Positions 44,577 to 54,042 are shown, numbered from the stretch's first letter. The stretch is 64,000 bases of DNA from Pseudomonadota bacterium (GCA_023435725.1 JAEYRD010000056.1:70220-134219), one strand, 5' to 3'. The notes: generated by a model from the sequence alone, not told the origin. Program-made: numbers and translations.

Positions 44577-45656
44577 ATGCGCGCTGCGATTTTCAGGAAC
44601 GGTGAGATTGTCGTCGACCGGATGGCTGAGCCGAAGCCGGGCGCCGGTCAGGTGCTGGTCAAGACGCTCGCCTGCGGCATCTGCGGCTCCGACCTGCACG
44701 CACGCCAGCACGCGCACCGCATGGTGGAGATGGCGCGGAAGGTCGGGCGCAAGCCGATGGACCTCACCCGTGACGTCGTGTTCGGTCACGAATTCTGCTG
44801 CGAGGTCGTCGACTACGGCCCCGGCACCGCGCGCAAGCTCAAGCCCGGCACGCGTGTCTGCTCGCTGCCGGCGCTCGTGACTCCAAATGGCATCGAGGGC
44901 ATCGGCTATTCCAACGACAATGTCGGCGGTTATGCCGAAGCGATGCTGCTCAGCGAAGCGCTGCTGCTCGAAGTGCCCAATGGTCTAGCTCCCGAACACG
45001 CCGCGCTGACCGAGCCGCTCGCGGTCGGCGTCCACGCCGTGGCAAAAGCCAACATTCGCGGCGGCGAGGTGCCGCTCGTGATCGGCTGCGGACCGGTCGG
45101 GCTCGCGGTCATCGCCGCGCTGAAGATCAGGGGGCTGCACCCGATCGTCGCCGCTGATTATTCGCCGGCGCGGCGTGTGCTCGCGGCAAAGCTCGGCGCC
45201 GACATCGTCGTCGATCCCAAGGTGTCGCAGCCCTATGCGAGCTGGGCCGAGCATGCGCAGATGTCGGAAGCCGAGAAAGCCGCACGCCCGCCGTTTCAGG
45301 CCATGCTGCCGGCGCTGAAGCCGGCAATCATCTTCGAATGTGTCGGCGTGCCCGGCCTGTTGCAGCAGGTGTTCGAAGGCGCGCCGCGTGATGCCAGGGT
45401 GGTCGTGGTCGGGGTCTGCATGGAGACCGACAGGAGCGAACCCATGCTGGGCATCATGAAGGAGCTCAACGTCCAGTACGTGCTCGGCTACACCCCGGAC
45501 GAGTTCGCGGCGTCCCTGCGCCTGATCGCGGAAGGGCAGGTGGATGCCGCCGCGATGGTGACCGCCGAGGTCGGGATCGATGGCGTTGCGAAAGCCTTCA
45601 CCGATCTCGCCAATCCCGAGACGCACACCAAGATCATCGTGCAGCCGTGGAGATAG
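44577..45656 (+). CDS. Zinc-type medium-chain alcohol dehydrogenase
   Basis: 359 residues. The catalytic zinc region is ACGICGSDLHARQ and VVFGHEFCCEVV; the nucleotide-binding motif is IGCGPVGLAVIAALKIRG. Unlike the enzyme at 15833, the four-cysteine structural zinc lobe is missing, so it belongs to a subgroup without that site. The start has GGGAGG upstream. The last 23 bases overlap the end of the convergent TAXI-protein gene. Confidence 0.85.
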   Translation: MRAAIFRNGEIVVDRMAEPKPGAGQVLVKTLACGICGSDLHARQHAHRMVEMARKVGRKPMDLTRDVVFGHEFCCEVVDYGPGTARKLKPGTRVCSLPALVTPNGIEGIGYSNDNVGGYAEAMLLSEALLLEVPNGLAPEHAALTEPLAVGVHAVAKANIRGGEVPLVIGCGPVGLAVIAALKIRGLHPIVAADYSPARRVLAAKLGADIVVDPKVSQPYASWAEHAQMSEAEKAARPPFQAMLPALKPAIIFECVGVPGLLQQVFEGAPRDARVVVVGVCMETDRSEPMLGIMKELNVQYVLGYTPDEFAASLRLIAEGQVDAAAMVTAEVGIDGVAKAFTDLANPETHTKIIVQPWR

Positions 45657-47064
45657 GGACCGGCTGAAGCGCACCGCCGCCCAGCTTCGCCGCAGGCGCC
45701 TCGATGTCGTTGGTGCGGGCGATCACGGCGCGGCGGTCGACGATCGCCTGGTGGAATTGCGCCAGCACGAGGCCGAAGGCGGCGAGGTCGCCATCCTCGA
45801 TGGCGCCGTCTTCGTGACAGGCCAGTGTCTCGCGCAAGATGTCGTCGGCCGCGCTCTGCATGGAAGCGAGATCGCCCTGCGACGTCGCCGTGCGCACGCT
45901 GGAGATCGCCGTGAGCAGGCGGTCGCGATGCCGCGCGTTCAGGCTGCGTTCCTCGCGCTTCAGATAGTGGCGCAGCCAGGCAGCCATCGAGCCGAGGCCC
46001 GAGAGCAGCAGCACTACGCCCCAGATGTAGTCGCTGTACTTGTCCATGAAGCTGCGCTCATTGCCGTCGATAAAGGCGGCTGCTCCGGGATGGGCCGGGA
46101 GTGCGGCGTCCTTGTCGGTGTCGGGCTTCTGGATGTGGCTGGCGCCGGGCAAGTCCTTCGCGAGCGATTGACGGACCGCGAACAACTCGCGGGTGAAGGC
46201 CGCGACCGTGTCCTCGGACAATGCCGCCGGCGCGACGATCAGATGGTTCACGGCGATGGTGTCGATCTTGTCGTCGGGGCGCTGCGGCGTGGCAGCAAAT
46301 GCGCCGGCGGGGATTTCCTCGGATTCGTAGAGCGGGTGTCGCTCGGCGATCGCATCGGAGACGTCGACCGAGAGGAATTTGGGTTCGCCGCGCAGGCGCG
46401 TGGTCGCGGCGATCGTGCTCGCGATGACCTTGTCGTCGAGCGCCCCCACCATCATGAAGGCGTCGAGCGTGGTGTCCTGGGTCATCTCGGCGATGCGTTC
46501 GGTGCCGAACTGGGTGATCGTCACTTTCTGCGGATTGACTCCGGACTCCGCGAGGATGACGCGCAGCAGGTTCAGATTGGCATCGCCGAGCCCGGCGACA
46601 CCGATGCGGCGTCCGCTGAGCGCCGGGATCTCGGTGATCTTCGACCTCGGCGCGCCCTTGCGTCCCGCCGGTGCCCACAGCACCACAAAGTTCCGGCGCA
46701 GGATTGCGACCGAATTGGTCTCGGGCGGCATGGCGAGATCGCCGCGCGCTACCGCGAGGTCGGCCTCGCCGGAACCGAGCAGGTTGAGGCTTTGCAGCGT
46801 GCCGTCGGTCCCGGTCGGCGCGAGCCGCACCGCGCCGCCTCTGGCGTCGAACGCCTTCGTCATGCCGGCAACGAGCGCCTGGTCATTGCCGCCGGCCGGT
46901 CCGACGGCGATGCGTAGCGTCGCCGGCTGCCAGGTCCAGTAGCCGAGGGCGAGAGCGACCGTGAGCAACGAAAGAGAACTCGCGAGCGCGAGCCACGGGC
47001 CAAAGCGATTGCGGCGGCGAGACGAGGCGCCCATGTTCACGCTCAGATCGCTCGGCACGGGCAT
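45634..47064 (-). CDS. TAXI-type TRAP transporter solute-binding protein, membrane-anchored
   Basis: 476 residues. An N-terminal helix at about 25-45 is followed by a binding fold of the TAXI type (LRIAVGPAGGNDQALVAGMT, NLLGSGEADLAVARGDLAMP, GVAGLGDANLNLLRVILAES). A second hydrophobic helix at about 345-362 (YIWGVVLLLSGLGSMAAW) precedes a cytoplasmic, helical tail of about 110 residues. The second helix and tail are not found in soluble binding proteins and suggest a fixed sensor or anchor role. No TRAP permease is adjacent. Confidence 0.8.
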   Translation of the reverse strand: MPVPSDLSVNMGASSRRRNRFGPWLALASSLSLLTVALALGYWTWQPATLRIAVGPAGGNDQALVAGMTKAFDARGGAVRLAPTGTDGTLQSLNLLGSGEADLAVARGDLAMPPETNSVAILRRNFVVLWAPAGRKGAPRSKITEIPALSGRRIGVAGLGDANLNLLRVILAESGVNPQKVTITQFGTERIAEMTQDTTLDAFMMVGALDDKVIASTIAATTRLRGEPKFLSVDVSDAIAERHPLYESEEIPAGAFAATPQRPDDKIDTIAVNHLIVAPAALSEDTVAAFTRELFAVRQSLAKDLPGASHIQKPDTDKDAALPAHPGAAAFIDGNERSFMDKYSDYIWGVVLLLSGLGSMAAWLRHYLKREERSLNARHRDRLLTAISSVRTATSQGDLASMQSAADDILRETLACHEDGAIEDGDLAAFGLVLAQFHQAIVDRRAVIARTNDIEAPAAKLGGGALQPVPISTAAR

Positions 47065-47115
47065 CTCGCTTTCCTTATCCGGAAGCGCGCCCGCCGGTTG
47101 ATGCGGCGGGTGCCG

Positions 47116-48030
47116 TCAGTACTTCGCAGGCACGTACATCTCCTGCGGAATCGGTCCGCGGTGATAGTCGGGGTTGCGGACGCGCGGCGGGAGCACCACC
47201 GGCGCGCGCGCGACCTCCTGGTACGGCATCTGGCTCAGGAGATGCGAGATGCAGTTAAGCCGGGCGCGCTTCTTGTCGACGGCATCGACGATCCACCATG
47301 GCGTATCAGGCAGGTGCGTGTGCTCGAGCATCGTCTCCTTGGCCTTGGTGTACTGCTCCCAGCGGCTGCGCGCCTCGACGTCCATCGGGCTCAGCTTCCA
47401 CTGTTTCAAGGGATCCTTGATGCGCATGGTGAAGCGGAACTGCTGCTCGTCGTCGGTGATCGAGAACCAGTATTTGACCAGGATGATGCCGGAACGGATC
47501 AGCATCCGCTCGAACTCTGGCACCGTCTTGAAGAACTCCTGGTATTGTTCATCGCTGCAGAAGCCCATCACGCGCTCGACGCCGGCGCGGTTGTACCAGC
47601 TGCGGTCGAACAGCACGATTTCGCCGCCGGCCGGCAGGTGCGCCACGTAGCGTTGGAAGTACCATTGTGTGCGCTCGCGCTCGCTGGGGGCAGGAAGCGC
47701 TGCGACGCGGCAGATGCGGGGATTGAGGCGCTGGGTGATGCGCTTGATCACGCCGCCCTTGCCGGCGGAATCGCGGCCCTCGAACAGCACGACGACCTTC
47801 TTCTTCTCGCTCTGCACCCAGTCCTGGAGCTTGACCAGCTCGCCCTGGAGCCGCAGCAATTCCCGGAAATAGAGCTTGCGATCCACCGTCGGCCCCGGCG
47901 CGTCAGTCTCGTCCAGCAGCTCGTCGAGCCTGCTGTCGTCGAGCTCCATCTCCAGCTCCTCGTCGAGATCGTCGGCCATCTCCTGAATGATGCGATCGCG
48001 CTTGGCGGTTTCGGAGGTACGGTCGGTCAT
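47116..48030 (-). CDS. ppk2: Polyphosphate kinase 2
   Basis: 304 residues. Walker A is FEGRDSAGKGGVIKR; Walker B and the lid follow in EIVLFDRSWYNRAGVERVMG. An acidic, helical N-terminus of about 45 residues (DDLDEELEMELDD) precedes the kinase core, and EQYTKAKETMLEHTHLPDTPW is a further family block. The enzyme uses polyphosphate to phosphorylate nucleotides, or the reverse. The start was set at the ATG for MTDRTSETAK; a frame to 48123 adds no family sequence. Confidence 0.9.
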   Translation of the reverse strand: MTDRTSETAKRDRIIQEMADDLDEELEMELDDSRLDELLDETDAPGPTVDRKLYFRELLRLQGELVKLQDWVQSEKKKVVVLFEGRDSAGKGGVIKRITQRLNPRICRVAALPAPSERERTQWYFQRYVAHLPAGGEIVLFDRSWYNRAGVERVMGFCSDEQYQEFFKTVPEFERMLIRSGIILVKYWFSITDDEQQFRFTMRIKDPLKQWKLSPMDVEARSRWEQYTKAKETMLEHTHLPDTPWWIVDAVDKKRARLNCISHLLSQMPYQEVARAPVVLPPRVRNPDYHRGPIPQEMYVPAKY

Positions 48031-48159
48031 GGGTTCTTCTCTCGGCAGGCGTGCTGTCGCCCAAGACCATCGGCGGGGTTTGTTGCGGCAATATGACACC
48101 GGCGGCCGCAAAGACCGCTTCATATGGAATGATCCCGAAACGGTACGGCAGCCATGCTG

Positions 48160-48621
48160 TCACACCGGCAGCGCGATCGAGTATTTCACCTGGCTCAGTG
48201 CAAAGCTCGACTCGATTGAGGCGATGCCGTCGAGCCGGGTCAGCTTGGTCTTCAGGAAGGTCTCGTAGGAGGCAAGGTCGGCGGCGACGACGCGCAGGAG
48301 ATAGTCGCGGTTGCCGGTCATCAGATAGCACTCCAGCACTTCGTCCCATTTCGAGATCGCGCGGGCGAAGCGATTGAGGTCTTCCTCCTTCTGCCGTGCC
48401 AGCTTGATCGAGATGAAGACGCTGACATGCAGGCCCAGCGCCTTCTGGTCGACGGTCGCGATGTAGCGCGAGATGACGCCGCGCTCCTCCAGCAGCTTGA
48501 CCCGGCGGTGGCAGGGCGAGACCGAGAGCCCGACCTTGTCGGCAAGCTCCTGCATGGTCAGCCGGCTGTCGGTCTGGAGCAGGGCGAGGATCTTGCGGTC
48601 GATGGCGTCGAGCTCGGGCAT
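48160..48621 (-). CDS. Lrp/AsnC-family transcriptional regulator
   Basis: 153 residues. The winged HTH begins LDAIDRKILALLQTDSRLTM and QELADKVGLSVSPCHRRVKL, followed by the amino-acid-binding RAM domain (VFISIKLARQKEEDLNRFA and on). It is divergent from the AceE-like gene, with a gap of 133 bases holding a GATAA-A-TTATC palindrome. A similar Lrp-type regulator, MdeR, controls an AceE-like gene in Pseudomonas putida methionine catabolism, which offers a possible function. Confidence 0.88.
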   Translation of the reverse strand: MPELDAIDRKILALLQTDSRLTMQELADKVGLSVSPCHRRVKLLEERGVISRYIATVDQKALGLHVSVFISIKLARQKEEDLNRFARAISKWDEVLECYLMTGNRDYLLRVVAADLASYETFLKTKLTRLDGIASIESSFALSQVKYSIALPV

Positions 48622-48654
48622 TGGGATGAAACCTGTGTTTTGTGGTGTTCCGTT

Positions 48655-48665
48655 GATAAATTATC
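48655..48665. promoter_or_regulatory. Lrp-box-like palindrome between the Lrp gene and the AceE-like gene
   Basis: GATAA-A-TTATC is a perfect dyad in an AT-rich patch of an otherwise GC-rich region. The surrounding 15 bases match 11 positions of the E. coli Lrp consensus by my count. It lies about 34 bases before the Lrp ATG and 90 before the E1 start, suitable for autoregulation and control of both genes. Confidence 0.55.
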
Positions 48666-48754
48666 CCAATATTGACGGGTATGGCGCGAAAAATTGAGAA
48701 GTTTGGCGTTGCCGGCAGGCGTATCATCCGGGCGTTATGTCCGGGAGCACTGCC

Positions 48755-51118
48755 ATGCCCGTTGGTACCACCCGTCTCGACACATTGACCGCGCTGGCCC
48801 GCAAGGCGCTGTGGCTGTCGTCATGGACCATCCATCACGCCAACCACATCCGCCCGAATGCGGACGGCCTCAAGGTTGGCGGCCATCAGGCCTCGTCGGC
48901 CTCGCTCGCCACCATCATGTCGGCGCTGTATTTCCATGTGCTGCGGCCCGAAGATCGCGTCGCGGTGAAGCCGCATGCGAGCCCGGTGTTCCACGCCATC
49001 CAGTATCTGTTCGGGCGGCAGACCCGTGAGAAGCTGGAGAATTTCCGCGGCTTCAAGGGCGCGCAGTCCTATCCCTCGCGCACCAAGGATGTCGACGACG
49101 TCGATTTCTCGACCGGCTCGGTCGGCCTCGGCGTCGCGCAGACGCTGTTCTCCTCGCTGGTGCAGGACTACGTCAAGGCGCATGGCTGGATGAAGGATCG
49201 CCGCGAAGGGCGCATGATCGCGCTGGTCGGCGATGCCGAGATGGACGAGGGCAACATCTTCGAGGCGCTCGCCGAGGGCTGGAAGCACGGCCTGCGCAAC
49301 ACCTGGTGGGTGGTCGACTACAACCGCCAGTCGCTCGACGCCGTCGTGCGCGAAGGGCTCTGGGAAAAGTTCGAGACCATGTTCCGCAATTTCGGCTGGG
49401 ACGTGGTGATCGTGAAATACGGCCGCCTGATGCGCGAGGCGTTTGCCGAGCCCGGCGGCGAAGCGTTGAAGCGCTGGATCGACAATTGCCCGAATGCGCT
49501 CTACGCGGCGCTGTGCTTCCAGGGCGGCGCCGCCTTCCGCAAACATCTGCACGACGAGATCGGCGATCAGGGCCCGATCACCAAGCTGATCGACAAGCGC
49601 AGCGACGAGGAACTGCTGGCGCTGATGTCGAACCTCGGCGGCCATGACATGGCGAGCATGCTCGAGGCCTTCGAAGCGATCGATCACGACCGTCCGGTCT
49701 GCTTCATCGCCTACACGATCAAGGGCGTCGGTCTGCCGTTCCAGGGCCACAAGGACAACCACGCCGGTCTGATGACGGTCGCGCAGCTCGAGAAATGGCG
49801 CGCCAGCCAGAACATCCGGCCCGGGCACGAATGGGACAAGTTCGAAGGGCTCACGCAGGATGCGGCCGAGCTCGAAGCTTTCCTCGCGCGCGTGCCGTTC
49901 AACCAGGACGGCCGCCGCCTGACCGCGCCCGTCGTCGAGGTGCCTGAGCAGCTTACCTTCAAGTCGTCGCCACAGATGTCGACCCAGCAGGGCTTTGGCC
50001 TCGTGCTGAACGAGATTGCGCGCAGCGACAACGAGCTGGCAAAGCGCATCGTCACCACATCGCCCGACGTCACCGTCTCGACCAATCTCGGCCCCTGGGT
50101 CAACCGGCGCGGCCTGTTTGCGCGCGCGGAGAAGGCGGACTTATTCCGCAGCGAGAAAATTCCATCCACGTTCAATTGGGATTTCTCGCCAAAGGGCCAA
50201 CACCTCGAGCTCGGCATTGCCGAGATGAACCTGTTCATCATGCTCTCGGCGCTCGGCCTGTCGCACCAGATCAACGGCGCGCGGCTGCTGCCGGTCGGCA
50301 CGCTCTACGATCCCTTCATCGAGCGCGGGCTCGATGCGCTGAACTATGCCTGTTACCAGGACGCGCGCTTCATGGTGGCGGCGACGCCGTCCGGCATCAC
50401 GCTCGCGCCCGAGGGCGGCGCGCACCAGTCGATCGCAACGCCGCTGATCGGCATGGCGCAGGATGGCCTCGCCTCGTTCGAGCCGGCCTTCGTCGACGAA
50501 CTCGCCGTGATCATGGCTTTCGGCTTTGACCACATGCAGCGCGATCCGGGCGAAGGCGGCTCGGTCTATTTGCGGCTCTCGACGCGCAGCATCGAGCAGG
50601 CGCAGCGGATCATGACGCCCGAGCTTGCGCAGGGCATTACCGACGGCGCCTATTGGCTGCGCAAGCCGGGCCCCAATGCCGAAGTCGTGATTGCCTATAC
50701 CGGCGCGGTCGCCCCGGAAGCGATCGAGGCAACCGGCTTCATCGGCGAGAGCCGCCGCGATATCGGCCTGCTCGCGATCACTTCGGCGGACCGACTCCAT
50801 TCAGGCTGGACTGCCGCACGGAAATTGCGGCGTGACCGTCGCGGCGTGCAGCACCTCAGCCATATCGAGAAGCTGCTGGCGCCGCTGCCGCGCGACTGCG
50901 GTATCGTGACCGTGATCGACGGCCACCCATCGGCGCTCGGCTGGCTCGGCAGCGTCCGCGGCCATCGCGTCGAGGCGCTCGGCGTCGAGCAGTTCGGCCA
51001 GACCGGCACCATCGCCGACCTCTATCGCCACTACGGCATCGACGCCAACGCCATCATCGATGCGGCGGAAAGCCTCACCACGGGCGCGCCGGTGCTGCAT
51101 CGGAAGATGGCGGTGTGA
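48755..51118 (+). CDS. Homodimeric-type 2-oxoacid dehydrogenase E1 component (AceE/MdeB-like)
   Basis: 787 residues, a little shorter than AceE. The thiamine diphosphate site is ALVGDAEMDEGNIFEALAEG with the later asparagine in WWVVDYNRQSLD. WTIHHANHIRPNADGLKVGG, and near the middle AYTIKGVGLPFQGHKDNHAG, are typical of AceE. It decarboxylates pyruvate or a close 2-oxoacid such as 2-oxobutyrate. No E2/E3 genes are adjacent, and rhizobial central PDH is normally the two-subunit PdhAB type, so a specialised role is likely. The ATG 48755 has GGGAG at eight bases; ATG 48737 is an alternative. Confidence 0.87.
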   Translation: MPVGTTRLDTLTALARKALWLSSWTIHHANHIRPNADGLKVGGHQASSASLATIMSALYFHVLRPEDRVAVKPHASPVFHAIQYLFGRQTREKLENFRGFKGAQSYPSRTKDVDDVDFSTGSVGLGVAQTLFSSLVQDYVKAHGWMKDRREGRMIALVGDAEMDEGNIFEALAEGWKHGLRNTWWVVDYNRQSLDAVVREGLWEKFETMFRNFGWDVVIVKYGRLMREAFAEPGGEALKRWIDNCPNALYAALCFQGGAAFRKHLHDEIGDQGPITKLIDKRSDEELLALMSNLGGHDMASMLEAFEAIDHDRPVCFIAYTIKGVGLPFQGHKDNHAGLMTVAQLEKWRASQNIRPGHEWDKFEGLTQDAAELEAFLARVPFNQDGRRLTAPVVEVPEQLTFKSSPQMSTQQGFGLVLNEIARSDNELAKRIVTTSPDVTVSTNLGPWVNRRGLFARAEKADLFRSEKIPSTFNWDFSPKGQHLELGIAEMNLFIMLSALGLSHQINGARLLPVGTLYDPFIERGLDALNYACYQDARFMVAATPSGITLAPEGGAHQSIATPLIGMAQDGLASFEPAFVDELAVIMAFGFDHMQRDPGEGGSVYLRLSTRSIEQAQRIMTPELAQGITDGAYWLRKPGPNAEVVIAYTGAVAPEAIEATGFIGESRRDIGLLAITSADRLHSGWTAARKLRRDRRGVQHLSHIEKLLAPLPRDCGIVTVIDGHPSALGWLGSVRGHRVEALGVEQFGQTGTIADLYRHYGIDANAIIDAAESLTTGAPVLHRKMAV

Positions 51119-51142
51119 TCGAGGTAACTTCACTGTTATTCT

Positions 51143-51231
51143 GGGGCGCGCGTTAGCGCGAGCCCGGAATCCATCGGGCCTCGGTACAGGCGGTGGAATG
51201 GATTCCGGGCTCGCGACGTTGTCGCGCCCCC
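51143..51231. repeat. Long palindromic intergenic repeat (GCGAGCCCGGAATCCAT type)
   Basis: A 17-base arm at 51158-51174 is perfectly complementary to 51198-51214, and outer arms GGGGCGCG and CGCGCCCC extend the stem. It stands between the E1 and aldehyde dehydrogenase genes. The remainder of the 278-base gap shows no gene. Confidence 0.8.
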
Positions 51232-51396
51232 GGAATGAAGACCTCAAAAGCCGCCTTGCCACGTCCCCGGCATCCGCTCATATAGTCTCCGTCTGCCGCA
51301 ACGCTGGCCCCGCATATGGCGGGTTCAATTGCGGGCGCTTTCGTGCAAGGATACCTGCCGAAACGCCCCCCTCCATGCCCCAAGAAGAGGTTAATG

Positions 51397-52827
51397 ATGG
51401 TCAATCGTATGCAATTCTACATCGACGGCGCCTGGGTCGATCCCGCCGTCAAGAAGTCCACCGCCGTGGTCAATCCGGCGACGGAAGAGGCGATGTACGA
51501 GGTTGCACTGGGCTCCAAGGCTGACGTGGACAAGGCCGTCGCCGCCGCCAAGCGCGCCTTTGCAACTTTCTCCCAGACCAGCCGCGAGGAGCGCGTCGCG
51601 CTGCTCACCAAGGTCATCGAGATCTACAAGGGGCGTCTCAAGGAGATCGGCGCCGCCGTCTCCGACGAGATGGGTGCGCCGCTGCCGATGGCGGAGAAGC
51701 TCCAGGCCGGCGCCGGCCTCGGCCATCTCATGACCACGCTCGACGTGCTCAAGAACTATCATTTCGAGGAGCCGGTCGGCACCGCCATGGTGCTGCGCGA
51801 GCCGATCGGCGTGGTCGGCATGATCACGCCCTGGAACTGGCCGCTCAACCAGATCGCCTGCAAGGTCGCGCCCGCGCTCGCCGCCGGCTGCACCATGATC
51901 CTGAAGCCGTCGGAGTTCACGCCGACCTCGGCGCTGATCTTCGCGGAAATCCTCCATGAAGCCGGCGTGCCGAAGGGCGTGTTCAACCTCGTCAACGGTC
52001 TCGGCCCCGAGGTCGGCGCCGCCATGAGCGAGCATCCCGACATCGACATGATCTCCTTCACCGGCTCGACCCGCGCCGGCATCGATGTTGCCAAGCGCGC
52101 GGCCCCGACCGTGAAGCGCGTCAGCCAGGAGCTCGGCGGCAAGTCGCCGAACGTCATCCTCGAAGGCGCCGACCTGCAGAAGGCGGTGACCGGCGGCGTG
52201 ATGCACATGTTCAACAACTCCGGCCAGTCCTGCAACGCGCCCTCGCGCATGATCGTGCCGCTGTCGAAGATGAAGGAAGTGGCCGCGATCGCGAAGGCCG
52301 TCGCCGACAAGACCAAGGCGGGCGATCCGCGCGCCGAAGGCACCACCATCGGCCCGGTCGTCAACCGCGGCCAGTGGGACAAGATCCAGGGCCTCATCAA
52401 GAAGGGCATCGACGAGGGCGCAACGCTCGTCGCCGGCGGCCCGGGCCTGCCCGAAGGTGTCAACAAGGGCTTCTACGTCCGGCCGACCATCTTCGCCGAC
52501 GTCACCCCTGACATGACGATCGCACGTGAAGAGATCTTCGGACCGGTGCTGACCATCATCGGCGCCAAGGACGAAGCCGACGCCGTGCAGATCGCCAACG
52601 ACACGCCCTATGGCCTCGCTGGCTATGTCTCGGGCGCTTCGGTCGAGGACGCCAAGCGCGTCGGTCGCCAGATCCGCGCCGGCAACGTCAACCTCCAGGG
52701 CGTGCCGAACGACCGCACGGCGCCGTTCGGCGGCTACAAGCAGTCCGGCAACGGTCGCGAGTGGGGCAAGTACGGCCTCGAGGACTTCCTCGAAGTGAAG
52801 GCCGTCGCCGGCTTCAACGCGGCGTAA
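51397..52827 (+). CDS. NAD(P)-dependent aldehyde dehydrogenase
   Basis: 476 residues. The catalytic residues are clear: Glu245 in SQELGGKSPN and the nucleophile Cys279 in NNSGQSCNAPSRM; the cofactor region is ITPWNWPLNQIACKVAPALA with KPSEFTP, and the N-site is FTGSTRAGI. The family oxidises aldehydes to acids. The start is one of two adjacent ATGs; the second (51397) is better spaced from AGAGG. It follows the E1 gene but behind a palindromic repeat, so co-transcription is uncertain. Confidence 0.88.
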   Translation: MVNRMQFYIDGAWVDPAVKKSTAVVNPATEEAMYEVALGSKADVDKAVAAAKRAFATFSQTSREERVALLTKVIEIYKGRLKEIGAAVSDEMGAPLPMAEKLQAGAGLGHLMTTLDVLKNYHFEEPVGTAMVLREPIGVVGMITPWNWPLNQIACKVAPALAAGCTMILKPSEFTPTSALIFAEILHEAGVPKGVFNLVNGLGPEVGAAMSEHPDIDMISFTGSTRAGIDVAKRAAPTVKRVSQELGGKSPNVILEGADLQKAVTGGVMHMFNNSGQSCNAPSRMIVPLSKMKEVAAIAKAVADKTKAGDPRAEGTTIGPVVNRGQWDKIQGLIKKGIDEGATLVAGGPGLPEGVNKGFYVRPTIFADVTPDMTIAREEIFGPVLTIIGAKDEADAVQIANDTPYGLAGYVSGASVEDAKRVGRQIRAGNVNLQGVPNDRTAPFGGYKQSGNGREWGKYGLEDFLEVKAVAGFNAA

Positions 52828-52848
52828 GCCTCATCGCCTGAACACATG

Positions 52849-52883
52849 ACGCCGGAGCGGGAAACCGCTCCGGCGTTTTTTTT
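52849..52883 (+). terminator. Rho-independent terminator after the aldehyde dehydrogenase gene
   Basis: A perfect 12-base stem (ACGCCGGAGCGG and CCGCTCCGGCGT) closed by a GAAA tetraloop runs into eight T residues. It lies 21 bases after the stop codon and is the best intrinsic terminator in the window. Confidence 0.93.
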
Positions 52884-52953
52884 GTAGCCCGCATGGAGCG
52901 AAGCGGAATGCGGGGCCGGTCCCTGGATTGCACTGCGCTCCATCCGGGCTACG
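52884..52953. repeat. Inverted repeat GTAGCCC/GGGCTAC type
   Basis: Outer arms GTAGCCC and GGGCTAC with internal GGAGCGAAGCGGAATGCGGG and a later GCGCTCCATCC. Elements of this form are frequent in Bradyrhizobium spacers. It directly follows the terminator and lies between convergent genes. Confidence 0.6.
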
Positions 52954-52969
52954 GGCCGGCGCGGAGCGC

Positions 52970-53950
52970 CTATCCCCCAAGCGCGCCTTGCGTGTTCACA
53001 TACAGCGCGTAGATCGACTGGCTCGCCGCCATGAACAGGCGGTTGCGCTTGACGCCGCCGAAGCAGAGATTGGCGCAGCGTTCGGGCAGGGCGATGCGGC
53101 CGATCATGACGCCGTCGGGCGCGAACACCACGACGCCGTCGAGCTCGGGATCGCCCATCCCCCAGCCGCACCAGAGATTGCCGTCGATGTCGCAGCGCAT
53201 GCCGTCGGGCGTGCCCGGACCGGCATCGATGAAGACGCGCTTGTTGGCGATCGTGGTGCCGTCGGACGAGACGTCATAGGCGAGGATCTTGCGGTTCGGA
53301 ACGCCGCGGGATTCCACGACGTAGAGGATCTTCTCGTCAGGCGAGAAGCACAGCCCGTTCGGACCGAGCACGCCCTCGGCGACGATGGTTGCCTTGCCGG
53401 TCGCGGGATCGAACCGGTAGACGTTCGGATCGATCTCGGGCTCGGCCTTGTAGCCCTCGTAATTGCCGAGCAGGCCGAAGGTCGGATCGGTGAACCAGAT
53501 CGAGCCATCGGACTTCACGACGACGTCGTTCGGCGAGTTCAGCCGCTTGCCATTGAACGAGTCCATCAGCACGGTGATGGTGCCGTCATATTCGGTGCGC
53601 ACCACGCGCCGGCCGCCATGCTCGCAGGTGACGAGCCGGCCCTGACGGTCGCGGGTGTTGCCGTTGGCGAAATTGGAAGGCTTTCGGAAAACCGAGACGG
53701 CGCCGGTTTCCTCCTCCCATTTGATGATGCGCTGGTTCGGAATGTCGCTGCAGAGCAGATAGCGCCCGTCGCCGAACCAGACCGGCCCCTCGGCCCAGCG
53801 CAGGCCCGTGGTCAGTCGCTCAACGGCGGAAAGCTTCAGCCAGTATTTTTCGAAGCGGGGATCGAGTGCACTTATCGCTTGATCGGGGTAATACGTCGCC
53901 GGCCGCCACCCCTGTGTTCGTTCTTGCGTGTGGGACGGTGCATCGTTCAT
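52970..53950 (-). CDS. SMP-30/gluconolactonase-family lactonase
   Basis: 326 residues, a beta-propeller. Marks are GLRWAEGPVWFGDGRYLLCS (metal-binding Glu), RLVTCEHGGRRVVRTEYDGT, LNSPNDVVVKSDGSIWFTDP (Asn and Asp) and GLCFSPDEKILYVVES. It likely opens sugar lactones. It faces away from the uronate-dehydrogenase-like gene across about 90 bases; that enzyme makes an aldarolactone, so the pair fits one pathway. A second ATG two codons upstream (53956) is possible but lies too near the GAG ribosome site. Confidence 0.86.
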   Translation of the reverse strand: MNDAPSHTQERTQGWRPATYYPDQAISALDPRFEKYWLKLSAVERLTTGLRWAEGPVWFGDGRYLLCSDIPNQRIIKWEEETGAVSVFRKPSNFANGNTRDRQGRLVTCEHGGRRVVRTEYDGTITVLMDSFNGKRLNSPNDVVVKSDGSIWFTDPTFGLLGNYEGYKAEPEIDPNVYRFDPATGKATIVAEGVLGPNGLCFSPDEKILYVVESRGVPNRKILAYDVSSDGTTIANKRVFIDAGPGTPDGMRCDIDGNLWCGWGMGDPELDGVVVFAPDGVMIGRIALPERCANLCFGGVKRNRLFMAASQSIYALYVNTQGALGG

Positions 53951-54042
53951 GTGCATTTCTCGTTGTTGCGTTCCCTCTGCCCAAGTCTGCTATCATCAGT
54001 GATCCACGACCGCAAATCGGTCGCAAATACATGAGGGAAGAA

